DNA from: Desulfobulbaceae bacterium
GTDB lineage: Bacteria; Desulfobacterota; Desulfobulbia; Desulfobulbales; SURF-16
Length of the DNA stretch: 5,605 bases
Assembly (NCBI GenBank): GCA_021160685.1
Contig: JAGHCC010000452.1
Location: forward strand, 1-5,605
Reading direction: 5' to 3'
Shown here: piece by piece, positions 1-5,569 of the stretch
Position numbering within the stretch: the stretch's first letter is position 1
Layout: each line of letters opens with the position of its first letter
Made by a program: the position numbers and the translations under genes
The notes under the pieces: model-generated
The model's input: the letters and a program-made list of their open reading frames with translations, nothing else
What the model was told of the DNA's origin: nothing
Databases searched by the model: none

Positions 1-11
1 ACCTCTAGCAA

Positions 12-719
12 CTACACAAAAAAAAGAAGACGCAGAAGAGGAATGGAACGGGTCGCAATCAAGTCGCAGATTAAAAAGGCGACAATGGGGAAAATAATTT
101 TTTCCTTTTTTCGCACCTTTCTCGGCGCTTTCATCCTGATCAGCCGCTCCCTTTTACTGGTCAAAAGATACATGATCGGCGGCTGAATCACCGGCACCAA
201 AGCCATATATGAATAGGCCGCAATGGCAATCGGGCCAAGAAGATTTGGAGCTATCATGGATGAAAGGAAAATGGCTGTTGGGCCATCTGCGCCACCGATA
301 ATACCGATGGCACCGGCCTCATTCAGGGGAAAACCAAGAATCAGAGCTCCTATAAAAGTGAGAAAAACACCGATCTGGGCCGCAGCGCCAAGCAGAACCA
401 ACTTGGGATTTGACAGCATGGTGGAAAAATCAGTCATGGCGCCAATGCCAAGAAAGATCAAAGGAGGATAAATCCCCTTTGTCACGCCAAAATAAAGATA
501 GGAAAAAACACTGCCCGGATCATATACCCCTAAAGGCATGCCGGGGATGGGAGGGATATTGCCAATCAATATTCCAAAGCCGATGGGAATGAGGAGCAGG
601 GGTTCATAATCCCTGGTCACGGCCAGATATATAAAAATGAGTCCCACAGTAATCATGGCAAGATTACCCAGGGAAAGATTGGCAAAACCGGAATTTTGTA
701 TAAAGGAGCTCAGTTCCAC
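12..719 (-). CDS. mmdB: Na+-translocating methylmalonyl-CoA/oxaloacetate decarboxylase beta subunit, C-terminally truncated
   Basis: This is the integral membrane subunit that decarboxylates carboxybiotin and pumps Na+ outward. The N-terminus looks complete: MELSSFIQNSGF, then YEPLLLIPIGFG (38-49). Several hydrophobic segments follow (about 20-35, 107-131, 136-156, 161-186, 208-222). The family signature GGADGPTAIF (142-151) carries D145, which matches the Na+-site Asp203 of Klebsiella OadB; Y171 in AYSYMALVP matches its Tyr229. The GTG start is 3 nt after the carrier gene stop, with a weak GGA overlapping that stop. Family members run about 370-430 residues; this frame stops at 235, just before the usual GMLMFGNLLRE segment, so the C-terminal region with the second ion-site residues (Asn373, Ser382 in Klebsiella numbering) is absent. 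The last ~17 residues also diverge from the family pattern. The frame after the TAG reads LLE, which resembles the family's NLLRE. A sequencing error near a contig end or a real nonsense mutation are both possible. Confidence 0.9.
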   Translation of the reverse strand: MELSSFIQNSGFANLSLGNLAMITVGLIFIYLAVTRDYEPLLLIPIGFGILIGNIPPIPGMPLGVYDPGSVFSYLYFGVTKGIYPPLIFLGIGAMTDFSTMLSNPKLVLLGAAAQIGVFLTFIGALILGFPLNEAGAIGIIGGADGPTAIFLSSMIAPNLLGPIAIAAYSYMALVPVIQPPIMYLLTSKRERLIRMKAPRKVRKKEKIIFPIVAFLICDLIATRSIPLLRLLFFV

Positions 720-722
720 GAT

Positions 723-1157
723 TTATTCCACAACAACCAGTGATTGACCCTGATTGACCGCTTGGCCTTCACGAACCAGAATTTTCTCGACCACGCCCGC
801 ACAGGTGGAAATAATATTATTTTCAAGCTTCATGGCCTCAAGCACAAGCAGTTTCTGGCCGGCAAGAACCTTTTCCCCTTCCTCAACGTAGATCTTAATA
901 ACATTACCGGGCATCGGCGAACAGATCTCTCCAGGGTCTGCGGCAACGACTGGTTGAACTTGAGTCGCAGGAGTTGAAACATGCGGCAAAGACGTTTTCT
1001 GTTTGGAAACGGGAAGGGAGGAGACAATATTTTTTATTTCTCTGATATCAACGATATGCTCGACACCATTGACCTCGACTTTCACATCCTGTTCCGTTAC
1101 TTCCTTTATAATGACATCATAATTTTTATCGTTAATAGACAGACTGTACATGCGCAT
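723..1157 (-). CDS. mmdC: Biotin carboxyl carrier protein of the methylmalonyl-CoA decarboxylase (gamma subunit)
   Basis: This soluble carrier shuttles the carboxyl group on biotin between the alpha subunit and the membrane beta subunit. It has 144 residues. An N-terminal part (1-45, MRMYSLSINDKNYDV...) resembles the region preceding the biotinyl domain in decarboxylase and pyruvate carboxylase carriers. A flexible linker rich in Ser, Thr, Pro, Gln and Val follows (about 46-73). The biotinyl/lipoyl domain (76-144) contains SPMPGNV and the biotinylation motif EAMKLEN with K110 as the modified lysine, 34 residues before the end as usual. The first ATG is chosen because AAAGGAG lies 9 nt upstream; the second ATG two codons later would be 15 nt away. 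It is 2 nt after the oadG stop and 3 nt before mmdB, so the three are probably translated together. An acetyl-CoA or propionyl-CoA carboxylase carrier would look alike; the neighbours favour the Na+ pump. Confidence 0.93.
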   Translation of the reverse strand: MRMYSLSINDKNYDVIIKEVTEQDVKVEVNGVEHIVDIREIKNIVSSLPVSKQKTSLPHVSTPATQVQPVVAADPGEICSPMPGNVIKIYVEEGEKVLAGQKLLVLEAMKLENNIISTCAGVVEKILVREGQAVNQGQSLVVVE

Positions 1158-1159
1158 GG

Positions 1160-1561
1160 TTATAATCTCCTTTGCATCACTGCACGGCCGTCGGAAACAC
1201 CCTGGAACTGACCACCGATCTGCCAGGCTGACACCGTCGCCCTCCTCTCTGGTTTCCAGGTGATCCTTTGATTTTCTTCGGAAAAATCCCTCTCCAGATG
1301 AAAGGCCACGGCAATGGCGATCAGCAGTTCCTTGTCAGAGAACAGATCATTTTCCCCACGGCCGGATATCTCTTTTTCAGCACTCTTTTTTTTCTTCAAA
1401 TTATCGGGGAGTGCCAGAATTGAGGGCTGCAGGGTGATATAAATACTGATGACAAGAAGTCCGGTAAAGACAACAAGCATGCCTGTAAAACTAAAATTCA
1501 CGGCATTAAAATCCGGGCTGAAAAGATTTTGCAGACTGATGTGACTCAAATCAAAGTTCAT
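1160..1561 (-). CDS. oadG: OadG-family small membrane subunit of the Na+-pumping decarboxylase (MmdD-like delta subunit)
   Basis: OadG/MmdD proteins are small single-span membrane proteins that assemble and stabilise biotin-dependent Na+-pump decarboxylases. This 133-residue protein has a short polar N-terminus, one hydrophobic segment at about 24-44 (FTGMLVVFTGLLVISIYITL), a Lys-rich stretch KKKK (56-59) just inside the membrane, a charged linker, and a conserved-looking C-terminus: ELLIAIAVAFHLE (78-90), then TWKPERR and AWQIGGQFQ. The single span, the IAIAVAFHL segment and the position between the alpha subunit and carrier genes identify the family; sequence identity alone is weak. Veillonella splits this role between MmdD and a short MmdE resembling the MmdD tail; I see no separate MmdE here. 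The ATG at 1561 has no clear Shine-Dalgarno sequence and sits about 10 nt from the edge of a repeat element. An internal start at Met28 would cut into the membrane span and is less likely. Confidence 0.82.
   Translation of the reverse strand: MNFDLSHISLQNLFSPDFNAVNFSFTGMLVVFTGLLVISIYITLQPSILALPDNLKKKKSAEKEISGRGENDLFSDKELLIAIAVAFHLERDFSEENQRITWKPERRATVSAWQIGGQFQGVSDGRAVMQRRL
1167..1173 (-). promoter_or_regulatory. Strong ribosome binding site of the biotin carrier gene
   Basis: The minus strand reads AAAGGAG, 9 nt before the first ATG of the carrier gene. It lies inside the last codons of oadG, so the carrier is translated from a site within the upstream gene. This is the best Shine-Dalgarno match in the window, and it decides the start at 1157 over the ATG at 1151. 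Confidence 0.75.
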
Positions 1562-1570
1562 TTATAATTA

Positions 1571-1677
1571 TTCAGGTTGTTTAGGCTGTAGGCTAAAGGC
1601 TATTCGTTTTCAAAGAGTGTAACACGATGATCTCTTTTACAGTCTAAATGCCCACGGCCTATCGGCAGCAGTATTAC
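1571..1677. repeat. Degenerate palindromic repeat element between mmdA and oadG
   Basis: Most of the 112-nt mmdA-oadG gap is this element. It begins with a 28-nt stretch (1572-1599) that matches 3762-3789 with two mismatches; its first 17 nt are identical. Its inner arm at 1582-1593 pairs with 1650-1661 over 12 positions, with one mismatch and one wobble. The centre holds AAAGAG (1612-1617) facing CTCTTT (1632-1637). The right end reads CAGTATTAC (1669-1677), close to the CAGTTAC end of the 3753-3849 element, and it overlaps the mmdA stop codon. I read it as an older, decayed copy of the same family. No protein is encoded. It would fold as a hairpin in the polycistronic RNA. Confidence 0.6.
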
Positions 1678-3218
1678 AAGGGAATATTGCCATGTTTTTT
1701 CATGGGATTTGTGTCCCTTTTATTTTTCAACATCTCCAGGGCCTTGATAATCCTGAATCTGGTTCGGGCCGGCTCAATAATGTCATCAACATACCCCCGT
1801 CTTGCGGCAACATAGGGGTTGGAGACCGCTTCCGCATACTCCTCTTCCTTGGCGCGCAGAAAGCCTTCCGGATCATCCTTTGTTTTTGCCTCCCGGCCGT
1901 AAAGGATTTCAACCGCGCCTTTTGCTCCCATAACGGCAATTTCCGCAGTGGGCCAAGCGTAATTGATATCTCCGCGCAGATGCTTTGATGACATGACGCA
2001 ATATGCACCGCCATAGGCCTTACGGGTAACAACCGTCACCTTGGGAACAGTGGCTTCTGCATAGGCATAAAGAATCTTTGCGCCATTACGGATCACGCCG
2101 TTATGTTCCTGGGCCGTGCCGGGCAGAAAGCCGGGCACATCGACAAAAGTGATGATGGGGATATTAAAACAATCGCAGAATCGAACAAATCTTGCCCCCT
2201 TGACAGAGGAGTTGATATCAAGCACACCGGAAAGGCAATTGGGTTGGTTTGCCACAATGCCAACCACATTCCCATTAAAACGGGAAAAACCGACAATCAG
2301 GTTTGGGGCGAACGCCTCCTTAATCTCGAAAAACTCTCCATTATCAACCGTGCGCAGAATGACTTCCTTGATGTCATAGGACTTATTCTGATTCTGCGGA
2401 ATAATCTGATTCAAGGCATCATCACGCCTTTCCGGTGGATCGCCGGTGTCGACAAAAGGCGGATTTTCCATATTGTTCTGGGGCAGAAAGGAAAGCAGCC
2501 GTTTGACATAATCGATGGCATCATCACCGTTCTCGGCCGCGTAATCGGCTACGCCGCTTTTTGTGGTATGCACGGAGGCGCCGCCGAGCTCTTCAACCGT
2601 GACATCCTCATAGGTGACGGATTTCACGACCTTCGGCCCGGTCAAAAACATGTAACTGTTCCCCTTCACCATGATGGTGAAATCAGTCAAGGCCGGTGAA
2701 TAAACAGATCCTCCGGCGCAGGGGCCGAAAATTGCGGAAACCTGGGGGACGACGCCGGAAGCCATGACATTGCGCAAAAAAATGTCCGAGTAACCGGCCA
2801 GACTCTCAATGCCCTCCTGAATCCGGGCTCCACCGGAGTCATTGAGGCCGATCACCGGGGCGCCGTTTTTCATAGCCAGATCCATGACCTTGCAGATCTT
2901 TTCCGCAAATGTTTCCGAAAGGGATCCGCCAGAAACCGTGAAATCATGGGCAAAGACATAGACGATACGGCCATTGACGGTGCCATAGCCGGTGACAACA
3001 CCGTCGCCGAGAATTTTTTTCTTCTCCATGCCGAACTGATGGCAACGATGGGTTTTGAACATATCAAACTCTTCAAAACTGCCATCATCAAGGAGTAAAT
3101 CCAGCCGTTCCCGGGCCGTCAGACGTCCCGTGGCATGCTGCTTATCAATACGTTTCTGACCGCCGCCCAGGCGCGCCTGTCCACGGAGAAACATGAGTTT
3201 ATCAAGTTTTTCCTCCAT
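1674..3218 (-). CDS. mmdA: Methylmalonyl-CoA decarboxylase alpha subunit (carboxyltransferase; propionyl-CoA carboxylase beta-like)
   Basis: This cytoplasmic carboxyltransferase moves the carboxyl group of (S)-methylmalonyl-CoA to carrier-bound biotin, yielding propionyl-CoA. The 514 residues match the usual 510-515. The N-terminus has GGGQKRIDKQHATGRLTARER. The N-half crotonase-like domain has SGGSLSETFAEKI, DSGGARIQEG (127-136) and the oxyanion-hole motif GPCAGGSVYSPAL (from 165). The C-half has FVDVPGFLPG, NGAKILYAYAEATVPKVT and the second oxyanion motif AYGGAYCVM (401-409). It ends in KKHGNIPL, the classic ending of this family. The ATG at 3218 overlaps the epimerase stop as TAATG and has AAAGGA 6 nt upstream; a TTG seven codons earlier would also be in frame but is less likely. 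Sequence alone cannot separate MmdA from the propionyl-CoA carboxylase beta chain or a transcarboxylase subunit; the downstream membrane and carrier genes favour the Na+-pumping decarboxylase. Confidence 0.93.
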   Translation of the reverse strand: MEEKLDKLMFLRGQARLGGGQKRIDKQHATGRLTARERLDLLLDDGSFEEFDMFKTHRCHQFGMEKKKILGDGVVTGYGTVNGRIVYVFAHDFTVSGGSLSETFAEKICKVMDLAMKNGAPVIGLNDSGGARIQEGIESLAGYSDIFLRNVMASGVVPQVSAIFGPCAGGSVYSPALTDFTIMVKGNSYMFLTGPKVVKSVTYEDVTVEELGGASVHTTKSGVADYAAENGDDAIDYVKRLLSFLPQNNMENPPFVDTGDPPERRDDALNQIIPQNQNKSYDIKEVILRTVDNGEFFEIKEAFAPNLIVGFSRFNGNVVGIVANQPNCLSGVLDINSSVKGARFVRFCDCFNIPIITFVDVPGFLPGTAQEHNGVIRNGAKILYAYAEATVPKVTVVTRKAYGGAYCVMSSKHLRGDINYAWPTAEIAVMGAKGAVEILYGREAKTKDDPEGFLRAKEEEYAEAVSNPYVAARRGYVDDIIEPARTRFRIIKALEMLKNKRDTNPMKKHGNIPL

Positions 3219-3230
3219 TACGCATCCTTT
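3216..3230 (-). promoter_or_regulatory. Translational coupling site mce-mmdA (AAAGGA plus TAATG)
   Basis: The mce stop TAA (3218-3220) and the mmdA ATG (3216-3218) share one base. AAAGGA at 3225-3230 lies 6 nt before the ATG, inside the last mce codons. Ribosomes ending on mce can restart on mmdA, which suits two enzymes acting in sequence. Confidence 0.75.
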
Positions 3231-3625
3231 CCGCTGCAAAATTCCGTTAACACGCCAAAACTTGACTTGGGATGAAGAAAAGCGACTTTTTTTCCGCCGG
3301 CGCCCTCAAAAGGGGTTTCATGGATCAATCTTGCGCCATTGTCTGCGGCTCTTTGCAACTGACCGTCAATATCATCGCTCTCATAGGCGACATGATGAAT
3401 TCCCTCTCCCTTTTTCTCAAGAAACCGGGCAATGGGGCTGTCATCGCTTGTGGGCTCCAGCAGCTCGATATGAATATCGCCAACAGGAAAAAAGGCGGTT
3501 TTCACCTTTTGGGATTCGACAACTTCGATCTTTTCACATTCAAGTCCAAGAACATCCTCATAGAATTTTCTTGCCTGATCGATGGACCTGACGGCAATGC
3601 CAAGATGATCTATTTTTCGTATCAT
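3218..3625 (-). CDS. mce: Methylmalonyl-CoA epimerase
   Basis: This metal-dependent enzyme interconverts (R)- and (S)-methylmalonyl-CoA, linking the R-specific mutase to the S-specific decarboxylase. The 135 residues fit the family (about 130-150). It shows two glyoxalase/vicinal-oxygen-chelate half-domains: IDHLGIAVRSIDQARKFYED near the start and GIHHVAYESDDIDGQL (75-90) in the second half. Likely metal ligands are H7, E54 in HIELLEP, a histidine of H77-H78, and E128 in LTEFC. E37 in VVESQKV is a candidate acid/base. The ATG at 3625 is chosen because it gives the canonical MIRKIDHLGIAV start. A TTG at 3664 is in frame, but its 13 extra codons come largely from the inverted repeat upstream. 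The Shine-Dalgarno signal (GAAAG) is weak. The gene overlaps mmdA by one base and is separated from the mutase by two repeat elements. Confidence 0.95.
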   Translation of the reverse strand: MIRKIDHLGIAVRSIDQARKFYEDVLGLECEKIEVVESQKVKTAFFPVGDIHIELLEPTSDDSPIARFLEKKGEGIHHVAYESDDIDGQLQRAADNGARLIHETPFEGAGGKKVAFLHPKSSFGVLTEFCSGKDA

Positions 3626-3639
3626 AGTTATTTTCTTTC

Positions 3640-3742
3640 GTAACTTCTCAATAAGTGGTGGCAACCTATAAATAAATCCCCCTCAATCCCCCTTTTTCAA
3701 AGGGGGAGGTTGGCGGTAGGCCACCACTTATTGAGAAGTTAC
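3640..3742. repeat. MITE-like inverted-repeat element with perfect 23-bp arms, upstream of mce
   Basis: The arms at 3640-3662 and 3720-3742 are perfect reverse complements over 23 bp, starting GTAACTTCTC and ending GAGAAGTTAC. Inside, AACCT (3663-3667) can pair with AGGTT (3707-3711), and CCCCCTTT (3688-3695) pairs with AAAGGGGG (3699-3706) around a 3-nt loop. The whole element would fold into a long cruciform or RNA hairpin. It contains no gene. The inner C5T3/A3G5 part resembles small repeats scattered in many bacterial genomes. It ends 14 nt before the mce start codon. Neither strand has a U-run after the stem, so it is not a standard terminator. Confidence 0.85.
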
Positions 3743-3752
3743 AATTTTTTAC

Positions 3753-3849
3753 GTAACTGCCTCAGGTTGTTTAGGCTGAAGGCTGAAGGGAAAACCAGCA
3801 AAACACATCGGTCAGCTTCAACCTTCAGCCTATTTATCTAAACAGTTAC
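3753..3849. repeat. Palindromic repeat element at the 3' end of the mutase gene
   Basis: Outer ends GTAACTG (3753-3759) and CAGTTAC (3843-3849) are complementary. Longer inner arms at 3772-3788 and 3816-3832 (TAGGCTGAAGGCTGAAG on the left) match at 16 of 17 positions. The left arm contains a tandem GGCTGAA unit. The right end overlaps the mutase stop codon (3846-3848). The segment 3762-3789 recurs with two mismatches at 1572-1599. With the 3640-3742 element it fills the 220-nt mcm-mce gap. Both elements carry GTAACT/AGTTAC ends, so they may belong to related families or be mobilised by the same enzyme. Confidence 0.8.
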
Positions 3850-5492
3850 TTTCTTTCTTTATAAACGCCGAAAACCTGGCGGAGAACATTGCAGATCTCG
3901 CCAATGGTGGCATAGTTCCTGACACAATCAAGAACAGGATCCATTAAGTTTTCATCTCCACGAGCTACGCGGTCAAGATTTTCCAAGGCACGGCTGACGG
4001 AAGCATTATCCCTGTTTTTCCTGAGTTCGGCAAGTCTTTTAACCTGCTCCTGTTCCACGGCAGGGTCAACACGAAGAACGGGCGCCCTCTTCTCTTCCTC
4101 AACCTGAAACTGATTGACGCCGACAATGACACGTTCATCCCGTTCAATCTGAAGCTGAAACTCATAGGCGCTGTTTTCAATCTGGCGCTGGATAAAACCC
4201 TCTTCAATACAGGCCACCACCCCGCCCGCGTCTTCAATCTTTTTTATGAGTTCAGAGGCCCGTTGCTCAATTTTGTCAGTCAATTCCTCAATATAATAGG
4301 AACCGGCCAGAGGGTCCACCGTGTTGGCCACCCCGGATTCATGGGCAATAATCTGCTGGGTCCTAAGAGCTGTCTGCACCGACTCTTCCGAGGGCAGAGA
4401 CAGGGCCTCATCCTTTGAATTCGTATGCAGGGACTGGGTTCCGCCAAGGACGGCAGCCAGAGCCTGGACGGTGACGCGGACAATGTTGTTATCAATCTGC
4501 TGGGCCGTCAACGTGTTGCCGGCCGTCTGGGTATGAAAACGCATCATCTGGCTGGCCGCGTTTTTTGCGCCGAACCTTTCCTTCATGATTCTGGCCCACA
4601 GCCTGCGGGCAGCGCGAAATTTAGCTATTTCTTCCAGAAAATCAGATGAACAGTTGAAGAAAAAAGCCAGGCGGCGGGCAAAGACATCAAGTTCGAGCCC
4701 GGCGTCAAGGGCGGTCTGGACATAGGTGATGCCGTTTGCCAGGGTAAAAGCCACCTCCTGTACCGCCGTGGAACCGGCTTCACGAATATGATAGCCGGAG
4801 ATGGAAATCGTATTAAAAACCGGCATGTTCCGGCTGCACCACTGAAAAGTATTGGTGATCAGGCGCAGGCTGGGTTGAGGCGGGAAAATATAGGTGCCAC
4901 GGGCCACATATTCCTTAAGGATATCATTTTGAATGGTACCCTTGAGTTGCTCGACGCTGACTCCCTGTTTCTCGGCAGCCACCACATACATGGCCAGAAG
5001 CACAATGGCCGGCGAGTTAATGGTCATGGAGATGGAAACCCGCTCAAGGGGGATCCCGTCAAAGAGAACTTCAATATCAGCCAGAGAGTCAATGGCCACC
5101 CCAACCTTGCCCACTTCTCCACGGCTCATGGGATCATCCGAGTCATAGCCGATCTGGGTAGGCAGATCAAAGGCGATGGACAGGCCGGTGTTGCCCTGGT
5201 CAAGAAGATAGCGATACCGTCTGTTTGATTCAGCCGCAGTGGAAAAACCAGCGTATTGCCGCATTGTCCAGAGACGACCGCGATACATGGTGGGCTGCAC
5301 GCCACGGGTAAAAGGATATTGTCCGGGAAAGCCGACATTCTCAAGATATGCGTCATCAATCTCCCTGGGAACAGCAAGCCTTGGGATCTCATCCCCGCCA
5401 TGGTTGGTAAAGTTCTTTCGTTCCGGAAAACGGCTGATGCTTTTCTGCAACTCGTTTTTCTGCCACTTGGCAAATGACGGATGTTTACTCAT
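3846..5492 (-). CDS. mcmA1: Methylmalonyl-CoA mutase, large (catalytic) subunit without B12-binding domain
   Basis: The coenzyme B12-dependent enzyme rearranges succinyl-CoA and (R)-methylmalonyl-CoA in the cytoplasm. The 548 residues cover the N-terminal substrate-binding TIM-barrel domain and its C-terminal extension only. There is no C-terminal cobalamin-binding domain (no DxHxxG motif), so a separate small subunit is needed. Family motifs include YPFTRGVQPTMYRGRLWTMR (59-78), FDLPTQIGYDSDDP, GTYIFPPQPSLR, SISGYHIREAGS (229-241) and FFNCSSDFLEEIAKFRAARR. Against the Propionibacterium enzyme (offset nine), Y80, R198, Y234 and H235 match Tyr89, Arg207, Tyr243 and His244. Tyr89 and Arg207 are the residues that isobutyryl-CoA mutases replace with Phe and Gln, so methylmalonyl-CoA specificity is well supported. 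The ATG at 5492 has GGAG 5 nt upstream. It is the first gene of the visible operon. Its stop lies in the edge of a repeat element. Confidence 0.96.
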   Translation of the reverse strand: MSKHPSFAKWQKNELQKSISRFPERKNFTNHGGDEIPRLAVPREIDDAYLENVGFPGQYPFTRGVQPTMYRGRLWTMRQYAGFSTAAESNRRYRYLLDQGNTGLSIAFDLPTQIGYDSDDPMSRGEVGKVGVAIDSLADIEVLFDGIPLERVSISMTINSPAIVLLAMYVVAAEKQGVSVEQLKGTIQNDILKEYVARGTYIFPPQPSLRLITNTFQWCSRNMPVFNTISISGYHIREAGSTAVQEVAFTLANGITYVQTALDAGLELDVFARRLAFFFNCSSDFLEEIAKFRAARRLWARIMKERFGAKNAASQMMRFHTQTAGNTLTAQQIDNNIVRVTVQALAAVLGGTQSLHTNSKDEALSLPSEESVQTALRTQQIIAHESGVANTVDPLAGSYYIEELTDKIEQRASELIKKIEDAGGVVACIEEGFIQRQIENSAYEFQLQIERDERVIVGVNQFQVEEEKRAPVLRVDPAVEQEQVKRLAELRKNRDNASVSRALENLDRVARGDENLMDPVLDCVRNYATIGEICNVLRQVFGVYKERK

Positions 5493-5499
5493 TTTTACT

Positions 5500-5515
5500 C
5501 CATTACTTGTAATGG
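5500..5515. promoter_or_regulatory. Perfect palindrome overlapping the mutase ribosome binding site
   Basis: CCATTAC and GTAATGG flank a 2-nt centre, giving a 16-bp palindrome 7 nt before the mutase start codon. The Shine-Dalgarno GGAG (5498-5501) overlaps its edge by two bases. It could be an operator for a dimeric repressor near the 5' end of the operon. A 7-bp stem with a 2-nt loop is too tight to be a good RNA hairpin, so a DNA site is the better guess. I found no convincing -35/-10 pair upstream; an AT-rich stretch at 5547-5568 is the most plausible place for one. Confidence 0.35.
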
Positions 5516-5569
5516 TTCAGCGAAACAACCGGGGTAAAATCCCGGCATTTATTTTAAAAATAACATTTC

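Noticed and set aside
981..1211. Plus-strand open frame across the carrier-oadG junction
   Set aside because: It is antisense to two supported genes, including the carrier's start and ribosome binding site, and encodes no recognisable domain.
2103..2699. Long plus-strand open frame of 198 codons inside mmdA
   Set aside because: It is antisense to a strongly conserved carboxyltransferase gene, has no ribosome binding site I can see, and its translation shows no recognisable domain.
3219..3239. Upstream TTG start for mmdA (seven extra codons)
   Set aside because: The ATG at 3218 has a good AAAGGA at 6 nt and a TAATG junction, and gives the usual family length.
3688..3706. CCCCCTTT/AAAGGGGG hairpin as an intrinsic terminator after the mutase
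   Set aside because: On the transcribed strand no U-run follows the stem, and the hairpin lies within a larger inverted repeat; a repeat element explains it better.
3640..3849. CRISPR array
   Set aside because: The repeats are inverted arms of two different elements, with no regular direct repeats or spacers of constant length and no cas genes nearby.
4788..5228. Plus-strand open frame of 146 codons inside the mutase gene
   Set aside because: It lies wholly antisense to conserved mutase motifs and has no recognisable domain; a shadow frame.
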